Source: an uncultured Lachnospiraceae bacterium
GTDB taxonomy: Bacteria > Bacillota > Clostridia > Lachnospirales > Lachnospiraceae
Direction of reading: 5' to 3'
DNA: 64,000 bases
Assembly: GCA_905235745.1 (NCBI GenBank)
Contig: CAJOMN010000001.1
Location: forward strand, 62,001-126,000
Both the position numbers and the translations under genes were made by a program. The notes beneath the pieces were generated by a model, which did not search any database, had not been told where the DNA came from, and saw only the letters and a program-made list of their open reading frames with translations. This document shows positions 43,435-51,424 of this stretch, one piece after another (within the stretch, counting starts at the first letter, position 1; each line of letters starts with the position of its first letter).

Positions 43435-44295
43435 TCACGAGTACGACAGCATCCGCAGTTCTTTCTTCAGCAGTTCCATCTCCGTTCCGATGCTGCAGTC
43501 ATATATTCCGCTGTCAGTCTCCACAAAGGATGCTCCCTCACTAAGCGTCATATCCTCAACTATCTCTACGGTCGCCGAATCGCCAAGTCCTTCTGTCAGC
43601 TGGTCACGGTTCGCGCTAACGTATTCGTAGTCATCCTTTGACACATGAACGAGGAAGCTTCTGCCGCCTTCTATATTTCTGACAGTATCCTTGAGAAGAT
43701 ACATTACAACATCATTTCGACCGGACAGGTCAATCCCGAACACATGCGAATAAATACCGGTCAGCTTCTCGACCAATAACGGTTCGAGCTCGCTCATCTT
43801 CTCCTCATACTGCCGCTCGAGCTCTTCCGCCTTCTCCTGTGCCTGCCTTTCCGCCTCCGCCGCGCGCTGCATTCCTTCGGCATAGCCCTTTTCATTGCCC
43901 TCTGCCAGACCCTGCGCCCTTGCATCCTCAATGACCTTCTGCGCCTGCGCGTTGGCGTCTTCTATTATGTCTTCCGCCTGTTTGTTGGCGTCTGCAATTA
44001 TCTCCTCAGCCTGTTTGTTCGCATCTTCCAGTACTTCCCGGGCAGCCTCTTCCTGACGCTCCCGTTCTGCGGGATCATCCTGATCCGCAAGAAGCGCATC
44101 TACCTGAGTCGCATCCAGTCCCTCGTTAAAATCATCCGCAAAGTCTTCCTCCTGCTCCTGCACCTGCTCCAGCATTTCCGACAGATCACGGATCCTTTCC
44201 GAAACAGCCTGATTGGAATCTATGACGCGTTTATTCTTCTTCTCCTGACCGTCCTTGTATGAAACGCTGTAGGATTTAATGATTGAACTAGACAA
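43435..44295 (-). CDS. fliH: Flagellar assembly protein FliH
   Basis: FliH binds FliI and tethers it to the C-ring. The 286-residue protein starts with a charged N-terminal region and an acidic stretch. It then has about four hendecad-like 11-residue repeats (ANKQAEEIIAD, ANKQAEDIIED, ANAQAQKVIED, near 90-135), which predict a long helical rod. The C-terminal VATPase-E-like domain follows. It overlaps fliG by eight bases. The identification rests on position and domain pattern, since FliH is poorly conserved. Confidence 0.88.
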   Translation of the reverse strand: MSSSIIKSYSVSYKDGQEKKNKRVIDSNQAVSERIRDLSEMLEQVQEQEEDFADDFNEGLDATQVDALLADQDDPAERERQEEAAREVLEDANKQAEEIIADANKQAEDIIEDANAQAQKVIEDARAQGLAEGNEKGYAEGMQRAAEAERQAQEKAEELERQYEEKMSELEPLLVEKLTGIYSHVFGIDLSGRNDVVMYLLKDTVRNIEGGRSFLVHVSKDDYEYVSANRDQLTEGLGDSATVEIVEDMTLSEGASFVETDSGIYDCSIGTEMELLKKELRMLSYS

Positions 44296-45304
44296 TTATC
44301 TCGTCTCCTCCGCCACGGGATATGACAATCTCCGACGCATCCTCAAGACGTCTGATCGTATTGACTATCTTCTGCTGCGCTTCCTCAACATCCTTCATAC
44401 GAACGGGACCCATGAACTCCATATCTTCTCTTATCATAAGAGCAAGACGTTTGGAAAGGTTGTTGAATATGGCATTCTGCACTTCCTCATTGGCACCTTT
44501 AAGCGCAACGGCAAGATCCGAATTGTCGACATCGCGCAGCACTCTCTGGATGGCGCGGTCGTCGAGGAGCAGTATATCTTCGAATACGAACATCTTCTTT
44601 CTGATCTCGTCCGCAAGTTCGGGCTCGTCGATCTCGAGAGTCTCCATAATGTGCTTTTCAGTACTGCGGTCGACGGTATTCAGGATATCAACAACGGCAT
44701 CGACACCGCCGATGATCGTGTAATCCTGATTGACGAGCGATGACAGCTTGGACTCGAGAACCTTCTCGACTTCCTTGATAACATCGGGGCTTGTACGATC
44801 CATCATTGCGATACGCTTTGCAACATCAGCCTGTCTGTCGGGGGGAAGAGCCGATACTATAAGAGCAGCCTGTCCCGGATTAAGATACGACAATATAAGG
44901 GCGATAGTCTGCGGGTGCTCGTCCTGTATAAAGTTCAGCAGCTGCGAAGCCTCTGTTTTACGGATAAATTCAAACGGTCTTACCTGAAGCGAAGCAGTAA
45001 GCTTGCCGATAACATCGAGAGCCTTTTCGCTTCCGAGCGCCTTTTCAAGAAGCTCCTTCGCGTATCCGATACCGCCCTCGGCGATATACTGCTGGGCAAG
45101 GCAGACACCGTAGAATTCGTTTATCACATCCTCCTTGACCTGCGGCGTAACACTTCTCGTGTTTGCGATCTCAAGTGTAAGATCCTCTATCTCTTCTTCT
45201 TTGAGATGTTTGAATATCAGCGCGCTTCTCTCGGGGCCTAATGCGATTAACAGTATTGCCGCTTTCTGGAGTCCTGTTAAAGACGCCTCTTTTTCCTTGG
45301 CCAT
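44288..45304 (-). CDS. fliG: Flagellar motor switch protein FliG
   Basis: FliG forms the rotor ring that contacts the stator. The 338-residue protein shows the three FliG domains. The N-terminal domain has LTGLQKAAILLIALGPERSALIFKHLKEEE. The middle EHPQTIALILSYL motif is near 130. The C-terminal torque helix has FEDILLLDDRAIQRVLRDVDNSDLAVALKG with the charged residues that meet MotA. It lies three bases after fliF. Confidence 0.97.
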   Translation of the reverse strand: MAKEKEASLTGLQKAAILLIALGPERSALIFKHLKEEEIEDLTLEIANTRSVTPQVKEDVINEFYGVCLAQQYIAEGGIGYAKELLEKALGSEKALDVIGKLTASLQVRPFEFIRKTEASQLLNFIQDEHPQTIALILSYLNPGQAALIVSALPPDRQADVAKRIAMMDRTSPDVIKEVEKVLESKLSSLVNQDYTIIGGVDAVVDILNTVDRSTEKHIMETLEIDEPELADEIRKKMFVFEDILLLDDRAIQRVLRDVDNSDLAVALKGANEEVQNAIFNNLSKRLALMIREDMEFMGPVRMKDVEEAQQKIVNTIRRLEDASEIVISRGGGDEIIV

Positions 45305-45307
45305 ATA

Positions 45308-46924
45308 TTACCCCCAATCCTCGTTCAGCCAGTTTCTGAGAAGCTGAGCCGATGCCTCCGGATTCTCGTCAACAAATTTCTCAACCATAAGCCTGACTTC
45401 CGACTTGGCCTCAACATCAATATCCTCAACAACCTGATGCTCCTGCGTGGTCGCAAGAAGATCGTCAACAGACAGCTCTGTCTCCTCGGGAGTCTCTTCT
45501 TCCTTGTTCCGGCGAAATGTCGTTAATACGACTATTCCGAGAAGAGCAAGGATCAGAACTATAAGAACTATCTGCGCTATGTTGGACGCTGACAGGTTAA
45601 GTCCCTCTCTCGGCTGGAAGATAGGGACATCATATGCAACGATGGAAATGTTCGCAGTGGGGATCCCGGTTGCGTTGGCAACAAGGGTGATCATCTCTTC
45701 ATCAACATCCTTCTTGACCATCTCGCTGTTCTGAAGGATGAACTCATCAAAGGTTATCCCGTCAAGAAGTCCCTGCGCTCTTACGTCATCTTCCTTGTAA
45801 ATGACAAAATGCGATGCCGTAATACCTATTGAAGAATTGGCATAGTCTATCGCTCCGGGCGGAGTGACGCGATCGGTTATCCTCTCTCCCGGAAGGTAAT
45901 CTCTTGATTCTTCGGTAACGCTGTAGTTGGAGACGTTACCGTCCTCCATTACATATGTCGTTTCCTCCTGATTGGTGTCGGTGCCGGGAATTCCTCCCGC
46001 GCCGCCCGTACCCTCGGCCTCGTATGTATTCTCATGCGCGATTACGTTTGTTCCGTTCTCGTCCGCCTGTGTATAGGTGTGATTAGTCTCCTTAAACGAC
46101 GAAAAATCCATACGAAGACTGGGGGATACCTTTACATCCTCGTACAGATTGGTGCCGAGCAGAACCTGAATGACCTCTTTCTTGAGTGCGGTCTCTGCCT
46201 GGGTCTTGAGCGCTATCTGATTGCTCGTGTTGACCGTTCCTGAGTTGGCCTCTGCCGCCTCCGCTCCGGAAAAGAGGAGATTACCTGCCGAATCTATGAT
46301 CGATATATTCTCTGTAGTCTTGTTGCCGAGCGCGGTTGCGATATTCCTCGCAAAGTTCTCCGCCACTCCCTCGGGAAGCGTATCATTGAGCTCGAGCCAT
46401 ACACTGGCAAATGATTCCTCTTCCTTGGCAAGAAGTGTTCCGTCATTATCGGGTATGGAAAGCGTTACGTATGCCTTCTTGACATACTCGGTCGATTCCA
46501 TTATGTCCTGCAGATGAGATTCCTGATACAGCTTATAGGTCTTCTGCTTGTCGGATTCGGTCGTAGACAGCCCTCCGGCAAGAGCGCTCTCAAGGCTGTA
46601 TGAATCCGCGGGATAATTATTGGCGCCAAGCAGCAGTGTCGCCGCTGCGATATCCTGCTTCTGCACCGATATGATAAGACCGTCATCCGTGATCGTATAG
46701 GGAATCGCTTCCCCGTCGAGCAGGTCGGTTATCTCTGACGCTTCCTTGGTACTCTCACATGTGATCAGCGTCTGATACTGCGGTCTTGTCAGAATAGTAG
46801 CCAAAATGGCAAGTGCCAATATAACACCTGCCGCCACGCTGATAATTATTGTTTTTTGCTTTGCGGTAAACTTATTCCACCACTCCAAAACCTTTTGGAG
46901 TATTTCCTTAAGTCTGTCTGCCAT
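45308..46924 (-). CDS. fliF: Flagellar MS-ring protein FliF
   Basis: FliF forms the membrane ring on which the basal body is built. The 538-residue protein has two membrane helices (about 25-45 and 440-460). Ring-building motifs lie between them, with YQTLITCESTKEASEITDLLDGEAIPY and NFARNIATALGNKTTENISIID. A low-complexity loop with GTGGAGGIPG lies near 305-330. The C-terminal tail VRLMVEKFVDENPEASAQLLRNWLNEDWG binds FliG. All expected parts are present. Confidence 0.97.
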   Translation of the reverse strand: MADRLKEILQKVLEWWNKFTAKQKTIIISVAAGVILALAILATILTRPQYQTLITCESTKEASEITDLLDGEAIPYTITDDGLIISVQKQDIAAATLLLGANNYPADSYSLESALAGGLSTTESDKQKTYKLYQESHLQDIMESTEYVKKAYVTLSIPDNDGTLLAKEEESFASVWLELNDTLPEGVAENFARNIATALGNKTTENISIIDSAGNLLFSGAEAAEANSGTVNTSNQIALKTQAETALKKEVIQVLLGTNLYEDVKVSPSLRMDFSSFKETNHTYTQADENGTNVIAHENTYEAEGTGGAGGIPGTDTNQEETTYVMEDGNVSNYSVTEESRDYLPGERITDRVTPPGAIDYANSSIGITASHFVIYKEDDVRAQGLLDGITFDEFILQNSEMVKKDVDEEMITLVANATGIPTANISIVAYDVPIFQPREGLNLSASNIAQIVLIVLILALLGIVVLTTFRRNKEEETPEETELSVDDLLATTQEHQVVEDIDVEAKSEVRLMVEKFVDENPEASAQLLRNWLNEDWG

Positions 46925-46970
46925 TTATATATCCATCCTTGAAAAATGTATCGTGCCCACCGGCAGCATA

Positions 46971-47285
46971 TCAGACTTGTATCTGCATCAGTTCCTTGTA
47001 TGCTTCGATAAACTTGTCGCGAAGCGCAACCGTATAGCTGAGCGCCGTAGAAGCTTTGGCGGATGCTATCGCAAGGTCATGGGTATTCTCGGAGATTCCG
47101 AGAGCAAATTTCATCTCTTCCTCCTCCTGCTTGTGCAGAAGTGTATTGGTCTCATTGACATTTGAGAGCATCGAATTGAAGAGCGAAGTGAAGCTCTCGT
47201 CGGGATTCTCGACTCTCGTGGATGCCTTTGCCGCCGTAGCGGCGACCGGTTCGGAATTAACATTCAGAAGCTGTGTTATGTCCAT
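46971..47285 (-). CDS. fliE: Flagellar hook-basal body complex protein FliE
   Basis: FliE joins the MS ring to the rod. The 104-residue protein matches the family in length and in its C-terminal half: SFTSLFNSMLSNVNETN, IASAKASTALSYTVALRDKFIEAYKELMQIQV. The Leu- and Met-rich end is diagnostic. It lies 75 bp after flgC, with no obvious element in that gap. Confidence 0.94.
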   Translation of the reverse strand: MDITQLLNVNSEPVAATAAKASTRVENPDESFTSLFNSMLSNVNETNTLLHKQEEEEMKFALGISENTHDLAIASAKASTALSYTVALRDKFIEAYKELMQIQV

Positions 47286-47360
47286 GTTATATTACGTATC
47301 CTTTCCCGTAAACGAACTAAATAATCTCATTTACGATACCAAAATGATGTATTGTCAGCT

Positions 47361-47807
47361 TTATGATTTTGCAATATCAAGACCCTTCATCGCAATGGTC
47401 TTGCTTGCGGTAAATGCGGTAGCGTTTGCCTGATAAGCTCTTTCCGCATCTATCATGTTGGTCATCTCGGTTACGATATTAACATTGGGATAGAGGACGT
47501 ATCCGTCGTCGTTGGCGTCCGGATGCGACGGGTCGTATACCATTATGAGATCCGACTGATCCTCATACACTCCCACGGCCTTGACTCCGTTGCCGACATC
47601 CATTCCGCGCGCCTTACGGAATATTGTGCCGAAATCCCTTATATCCGTAGTCCTCTCCTCGAACTTGACGACTTTTCTCCGGTACGGGGTACCCTCTTCG
47701 GTTCGGGTCGTATTCGCGTTTGCCACGTTCTGCGAGATGATATCCATACGGAACCGTTCCGCAGTCATACCGGATGCATTTACTCCGAAGCTCTTAAATA
47801 TACTCAT
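47361..47807 (-). CDS. flgC: Flagellar proximal rod protein FlgC
   Basis: FlgC is a rod component. The 148 residues have the rod motif RMDIISQNVANANTTRTEEGTPYRRKVV near the N-terminus. The C-terminal YPNVNIVTEMTNMIDAERAYQANATAFTASKTIAMKGLDI matches the family end. It starts 13 bases after flgB. Confidence 0.96.
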   Translation of the reverse strand: MSIFKSFGVNASGMTAERFRMDIISQNVANANTTRTEEGTPYRRKVVKFEERTTDIRDFGTIFRKARGMDVGNGVKAVGVYEDQSDLIMVYDPSHPDANDDGYVLYPNVNIVTEMTNMIDAERAYQANATAFTASKTIAMKGLDIAKS

Positions 47808-47820
47808 CAGATCCCTCCCG

Positions 47821-48216
47821 TTACTTAATTACAAGCTTAAGATTGGCGAACTCGCTGTCAATACTGTTCGTAATGCCGTTGTATTTGATCTGGTTGCTTG
47901 CAAGCTCAACGTTTTCGGTATCTATATCCACATTATTCTTATCCATTCTATATGACCAGTTGGGGATGTCCGTGTAGGTTCTCGGTTCCAGACGGTTCAG
48001 ATGAAGATTGGCCTCGGCAACCTTGGAATCAAGACTGCGGTATCTGCTCGCCTTGAGCGCATGCTGGAGTTCCGTCTCGAACGAAACGTCCTGCCTCTTA
48101 TATCCCGGCGTGTCCGCATTCGCGATATTGTTGGAGATCGCCTCATTCCTTGCCCATGCTCCGTCGGCCGCTTTGCCGAGGACATTGATGTAGTTAAATA
48201 CTCCCGATGATATCAT
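47821..48216 (-). CDS. flgB: Flagellar proximal rod protein FlgB
   Basis: FlgB is the first rod component and the first gene of the cluster. The 131 residues carry the rod motif RNEAISNNIANADTPGYKRQDVSFETEL and a C-terminal NNVDIDTENVELASNQIKYNGITNSI typical of FlgB. GGAGGC precedes the ATG. The promoter region upstream holds a sigma-A site with an overlapping inverted repeat, and farther up a terminator and a possible sigma-D site. Confidence 0.96.
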   Translation of the reverse strand: MISSGVFNYINVLGKAADGAWARNEAISNNIANADTPGYKRQDVSFETELQHALKASRYRSLDSKVAEANLHLNRLEPRTYTDIPNWSYRMDKNNVDIDTENVELASNQIKYNGITNSIDSEFANLKLVIK

Positions 48217-48247
48217 GGTTATTAATGCCTCCTTACGAATACCCCTT

Positions 48248-48310
48248 CAATATAAAGAGCCACTGCCAAAAAACCCTTTATATTGTACTCTAACATATTG
48301 ATATAATCAA
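48248..48310 (-). promoter_or_regulatory. Sigma-A promoter of the flagellar cluster with an inverted repeat over the start site
   Basis: The minus strand shows TTGATT (48305-48310), a 17-base spacer and TACAAT (48282-48287). A 10-bp perfect inverted repeat, CAATATAAAG (48248-48257) with CTTTATATTG (48276-48285), overlaps the -10 box and covers the predicted start site. It could be an operator for a repressor of motility or a leader RNA hairpin. The flgB ATG is about 60 bases downstream of the predicted start. Confidence 0.65.
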
Positions 48311-48330
48311 GATATAGTTTTTTATTTATC

Positions 48331-48361
48331 AAAAAAACGGACTTCGACATTCGAAATCCGT
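48331..48361 (-). terminator. Rho-independent terminator upstream of flgB
   Basis: An 11-bp stem (48337-48347 with 48351-48361, one G-U pair) with a 3-base loop is followed by seven T on the minus strand. It ends the topA-codY-pepO unit, or acts as an attenuator for any transcript entering from the possible sigma-D site at 48391-48418. Confidence 0.88.
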
Positions 48362-48384
48362 TTCCGATCAGCTAAAATCCGTTT
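48354..48384 (-). promoter_or_regulatory. Duplicated terminator arm (possible antiterminator)
   Basis: The ten bases AAACGGATTT (minus strand) occur at 48375-48384 and again at 48354-48363. The second copy is the 5' arm of the terminator stem. The first could pair with the same 3' arm, so two alternative structures compete. No ligand or leader peptide is apparent. Confidence 0.35.
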
Positions 48385-48390
48385 AAATAT

Positions 48391-48418
48391 CTATCGGCAA
48401 ATTACATGTAAAAGTTTA
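48391..48418 (-). promoter_or_regulatory. Possible sigma-28/SigD promoter
   Basis: The minus strand reads TAAA (48415-48418), 16 bases, then GCCGATAG (48391-48398). The known consensus is TAAA-N15-GCCGATAA or a close variant, so the spacer is one base long and the last base differs. It lies 54 bp after the pepO stop and just ahead of the terminator. A transcript from it would meet the terminator within about 50 bases. Confidence 0.4.
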
Positions 48419-48471
48419 CCACTTTATATCAATATCGTCTACACCCTTGATCAAAAATCATTCAAAATGCA

Positions 48472-50610
48472 TTACCAGACGCATATCCTGTCGGCCGGCG
48501 CGATATACATACCATCGCCTTTCCCGATCCCGTAGGTATCATAGAATTCATCATACTGTGCAAAGGATACATTTGCCCTCAAATACGGTAACGGGTGCAC
48601 ATCAGTCGCAGCGAGGGATTCGAGCGCCGCAAGTGTATCGGCTTCCGCTACCATGTGTGCGTAAGCACGGAAGAACTTATCATAATCAAAGTCTTCGATC
48701 CCGCCTCCGATCGTAAGCATGCATTTCATCCCCGCCATGTCGGCTATAGCCTCGGACTGGATAAGCTGTCCGAAGCAGGGCGTCCCGTCATCAAAGGCAA
48801 CGACCTTATCATAATAGGCGGTAACCTTGTCCGCTCTTTCCGTAAAGGCCTTATAGTCAGCCTCCGTCCACCAGTTTCTGATATTCTGATCCGCGTCATA
48901 CATGGCACCGTTGGTATCAAAAGAGTGGGATATCTCATGCCCGATGACATTGCCGAGAGCGCCGTACTTTTCTTCCGGGCTCATATCGCTCCGGTATGTA
49001 GCGTCACAGAAAAATCCGGGAAGAACGTAGAGGGAATTATCCGACTCCTCATAGAAAATGTTCGTTGAGAGGACATCCACTTCCCAGATCTGCTTGTCTC
49101 TTTTCTTGTTGATCTTCTTTCTTGAATCCTCATTTACAGCATTCACATAATCAAGAGCAGCCTGCAAATGATTGCCGCCCTCTGCCTTCGGCGTTACCTG
49201 ATACATCGAATCGTCCGCCCATTTATCGGGATAAACCGCACGGATCGTAATTCGATCCAGCTTCTTCCCGGCCTCTCCCCGGGTCTGCTCCGACATCCAT
49301 TCTTCACTGTCAAGTATTTCCTTATAAGCATCGATGGCATCTTCGCAAAGCGAAGTGATCTCCTGACGGATCTCCTCGTTTAAGTACTTATCAACATAGA
49401 TCCTCGCAAAACAATCCGGAAAGAGTTTGCGGGTCTCATCAAAGGCGATCTCCTCATCCGTCCTGCTTTCCGTGATCCCGGAATACTCATTGGCAAGCCT
49501 CTGATTTTCCCGGAACGCTTCCTCATCAATGTCGCTTATCCAGCGTGCGAGACCGTGCGTAAGCACATACGCCCTGATGCCGGGAAGATTGTCCTCCGTA
49601 TACAGTTCATTTAACCCGGAAAGCCACTCGGGCTCGTAGAGATTGATGAGCTTTGACCCGTCATAACCGATCTGCTCCATTGTTCCGACAAGCGGATAGG
49701 CGGGGGACATATTCTTCAGATCCCCGATCGTTACCGGATTGATCGACTCCTGAACTGCATTCGAATCGCTCCATTCCAGTCTTGTCTTCTCATAAGCGGC
49801 AATCTTTCCTTCAAAATCATACATATCGGATAATATGTCTTCGATCTCATCCCCGGTATAGCCGGTTCTGGAAAGCATATATGTATAGATCCCGTCGTTG
49901 CGCTTCCTGACGCGCTTTCCGTTTTCCGTAGGTTCCTTATACTCTGCCGGATCACCAAGGGAAAGTGCCGTGGAGTTGATCGCAACCTCATATAGAGAGG
50001 GATCGACCGCATTCACCGAAAGCCTTATCTGCGCAAGAGTCGTTCCATAGTTGTAACATTCGTCCGACAGGAGAAATTCTGACATATCATCGAGAGTATC
50101 GACTTCTTTGATCTTGTCCACAAAAGGCTGCAACGGAGCCACCCCTATCTCGTTTCTCGTATCCCAGTCAAGCCACATCTCATAATAATCCTGTATCCTC
50201 TGCGCATCACTTCCGGAAAGGCTGTTATCCGCCAGGATATCTATGCAGCGTTTCTTAACGGTATCCATCGCATCAAAGATCGGAGTCTCCGATGAATAAC
50301 CGGGACGCAGCTTTGCATTCATCAGCCAGTCATGGTTTATATTCAGATAATAATCGTCCGTAAGCTTTGCCGTTACATCCGGCGTTACTATCCCGAGAAT
50401 GTTACTGTTGACCCATGGAGTCATTACCGTCGGATCCATCGGAAGCGCAAGAGCTTCTGCGTCACTTTCCGACGAAGCGTCTGTCTGCCCGGCAGTCTCC
50501 GTCTGCTTCGCAGGATCATTTGCGGCATCGTTCTCTTTATTGCCGCAGCCCGTTATACTCCCTGACAACAGCATTGCCGATAACAGTATTGCGAATATCT
50601 TTCTCTTCAT
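48472..50610 (-). CDS. pepO: M13-family zinc endopeptidase lipoprotein (PepO-like)
   Basis: This neprilysin-type metallopeptidase is probably lipid-anchored outside the membrane. The 712-residue protein begins with a lipoprotein signal (lipobox SITGC, Cys at about 22) and an Asp/Glu/Ser/Thr-rich spacer. The catalytic region holds NVIGHEISHSFDTNG (zinc ligands HExxH) and ESEAIADMAG with the third ligand Glu. The C-terminal ADRICVW matches the family end. It follows codY by 18 bp and shares the topA-codY promoter, so CodY control is possible. Confidence 0.93.
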   Translation of the reverse strand: MKRKIFAILLSAMLLSGSITGCGNKENDAANDPAKQTETAGQTDASSESDAEALALPMDPTVMTPWVNSNILGIVTPDVTAKLTDDYYLNINHDWLMNAKLRPGYSSETPIFDAMDTVKKRCIDILADNSLSGSDAQRIQDYYEMWLDWDTRNEIGVAPLQPFVDKIKEVDTLDDMSEFLLSDECYNYGTTLAQIRLSVNAVDPSLYEVAINSTALSLGDPAEYKEPTENGKRVRKRNDGIYTYMLSRTGYTGDEIEDILSDMYDFEGKIAAYEKTRLEWSDSNAVQESINPVTIGDLKNMSPAYPLVGTMEQIGYDGSKLINLYEPEWLSGLNELYTEDNLPGIRAYVLTHGLARWISDIDEEAFRENQRLANEYSGITESRTDEEIAFDETRKLFPDCFARIYVDKYLNEEIRQEITSLCEDAIDAYKEILDSEEWMSEQTRGEAGKKLDRITIRAVYPDKWADDSMYQVTPKAEGGNHLQAALDYVNAVNEDSRKKINKKRDKQIWEVDVLSTNIFYEESDNSLYVLPGFFCDATYRSDMSPEEKYGALGNVIGHEISHSFDTNGAMYDADQNIRNWWTEADYKAFTERADKVTAYYDKVVAFDDGTPCFGQLIQSEAIADMAGMKCMLTIGGGIEDFDYDKFFRAYAHMVAEADTLAALESLAATDVHPLPYLRANVSFAQYDEFYDTYGIGKGDGMYIAPADRICVW

Positions 50611-50628
50611 TGCGTATCGTCCTCGCAG

Positions 50629-51411
50629 TTATATTTTCTTCAGTTCCTCGATCTCATCATAGATGAGTTCATTGGTGACCTTGATATACGTACCTTTCAT
50701 TCCGGAGGATCTCGACACTATCACACCGGCGCTTTCAAGCTTGCGCAGTGCGTTGACGATGACCGAACGCGTAATGCCCTCCCTGTCCGCTATGCGGCTC
50801 GCTACAAGCACGCCTTCCATTCCCGACAATTCATCAAAAATGTGAACGACCGCTTCCGTTTCCGAAGCGGAAAGGGTCGACATAGCCGCCCGGACTCCCT
50901 GGGCGCGCCTGTCCTCTTCGGCAGACTCTTCCGAGACCGAACGGACCATCTCGAGTCCGACTACAGTTGCTCCGTACTCCGTAAGTATAATGTCTTCAAT
51001 GGAATACGGACTATCCGTACTCGGCTTGTATATCATAAGCGTTCCGTAACGCTGCCCCGCAATATCTATCGGGGTGATTATCGCCTGATAACTCCTGCTT
51101 GTTTCTTCCGAGAAACCGAGTGTCTCAAGATTGACACTCTCCTTGGTCGACAGTATATCCACCAGCCGTTCATTGAGCCGGGAATCTATAAAATCCGAAA
51201 CCTTGCCGCCGGAGAGCTTCTCTATTGCATCAAATGACGTACTGTATCCCATGCCGAGTATCTTTCCCTTTTTGGATAGAACAAGCACGTCCGAATCGAG
51301 AACACTGCGCATTGCATCGCATATATCGTTAAATGCGACCTTCCCGCTGTTCTTGCGGTGCAGTATCGAATTGATCTTTCTGGTATCGTCCAATAACCTG
51401 ACTGAGCTCAT
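50629..51411 (-). CDS. codY: Global transcription regulator CodY
   Basis: CodY represses nutrient-uptake and stationary-phase genes when branched-chain amino acids and GTP are plentiful. The 260-residue form from the ATG at 51411 matches the family length; the longer frame begins inside the topA end without a ribosome binding site. The GAF-type ligand domain (about 1-155) is followed by a winged helix. The helix includes GVLVASRIADREGITRSVIVNALRKLESAGVI with the recognition helix. GGAGG lies before this ATG, 14 bases after topA. A near-consensus CodY box lies upstream of topA. Confidence 0.96.
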   Translation of the reverse strand: MSSVRLLDDTRKINSILHRKNSGKVAFNDICDAMRSVLDSDVLVLSKKGKILGMGYSTSFDAIEKLSGGKVSDFIDSRLNERLVDILSTKESVNLETLGFSEETSRSYQAIITPIDIAGQRYGTLMIYKPSTDSPYSIEDIILTEYGATVVGLEMVRSVSEESAEEDRRAQGVRAAMSTLSASETEAVVHIFDELSGMEGVLVASRIADREGITRSVIVNALRKLESAGVIVSRSSGMKGTYIKVTNELIYDEIEELKKI

Positions 51412-51424
51412 ATTGTAACCTCCG

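Noticed and set aside
48200-48420. A c-di-GMP riboswitch (GEMM) upstream of the flagellar genes, which is common in Clostridia.
   Set aside because: None of the conserved GEMM helices or the tetraloop-receptor pattern could be found; only a terminator and inverted repeats are visible.
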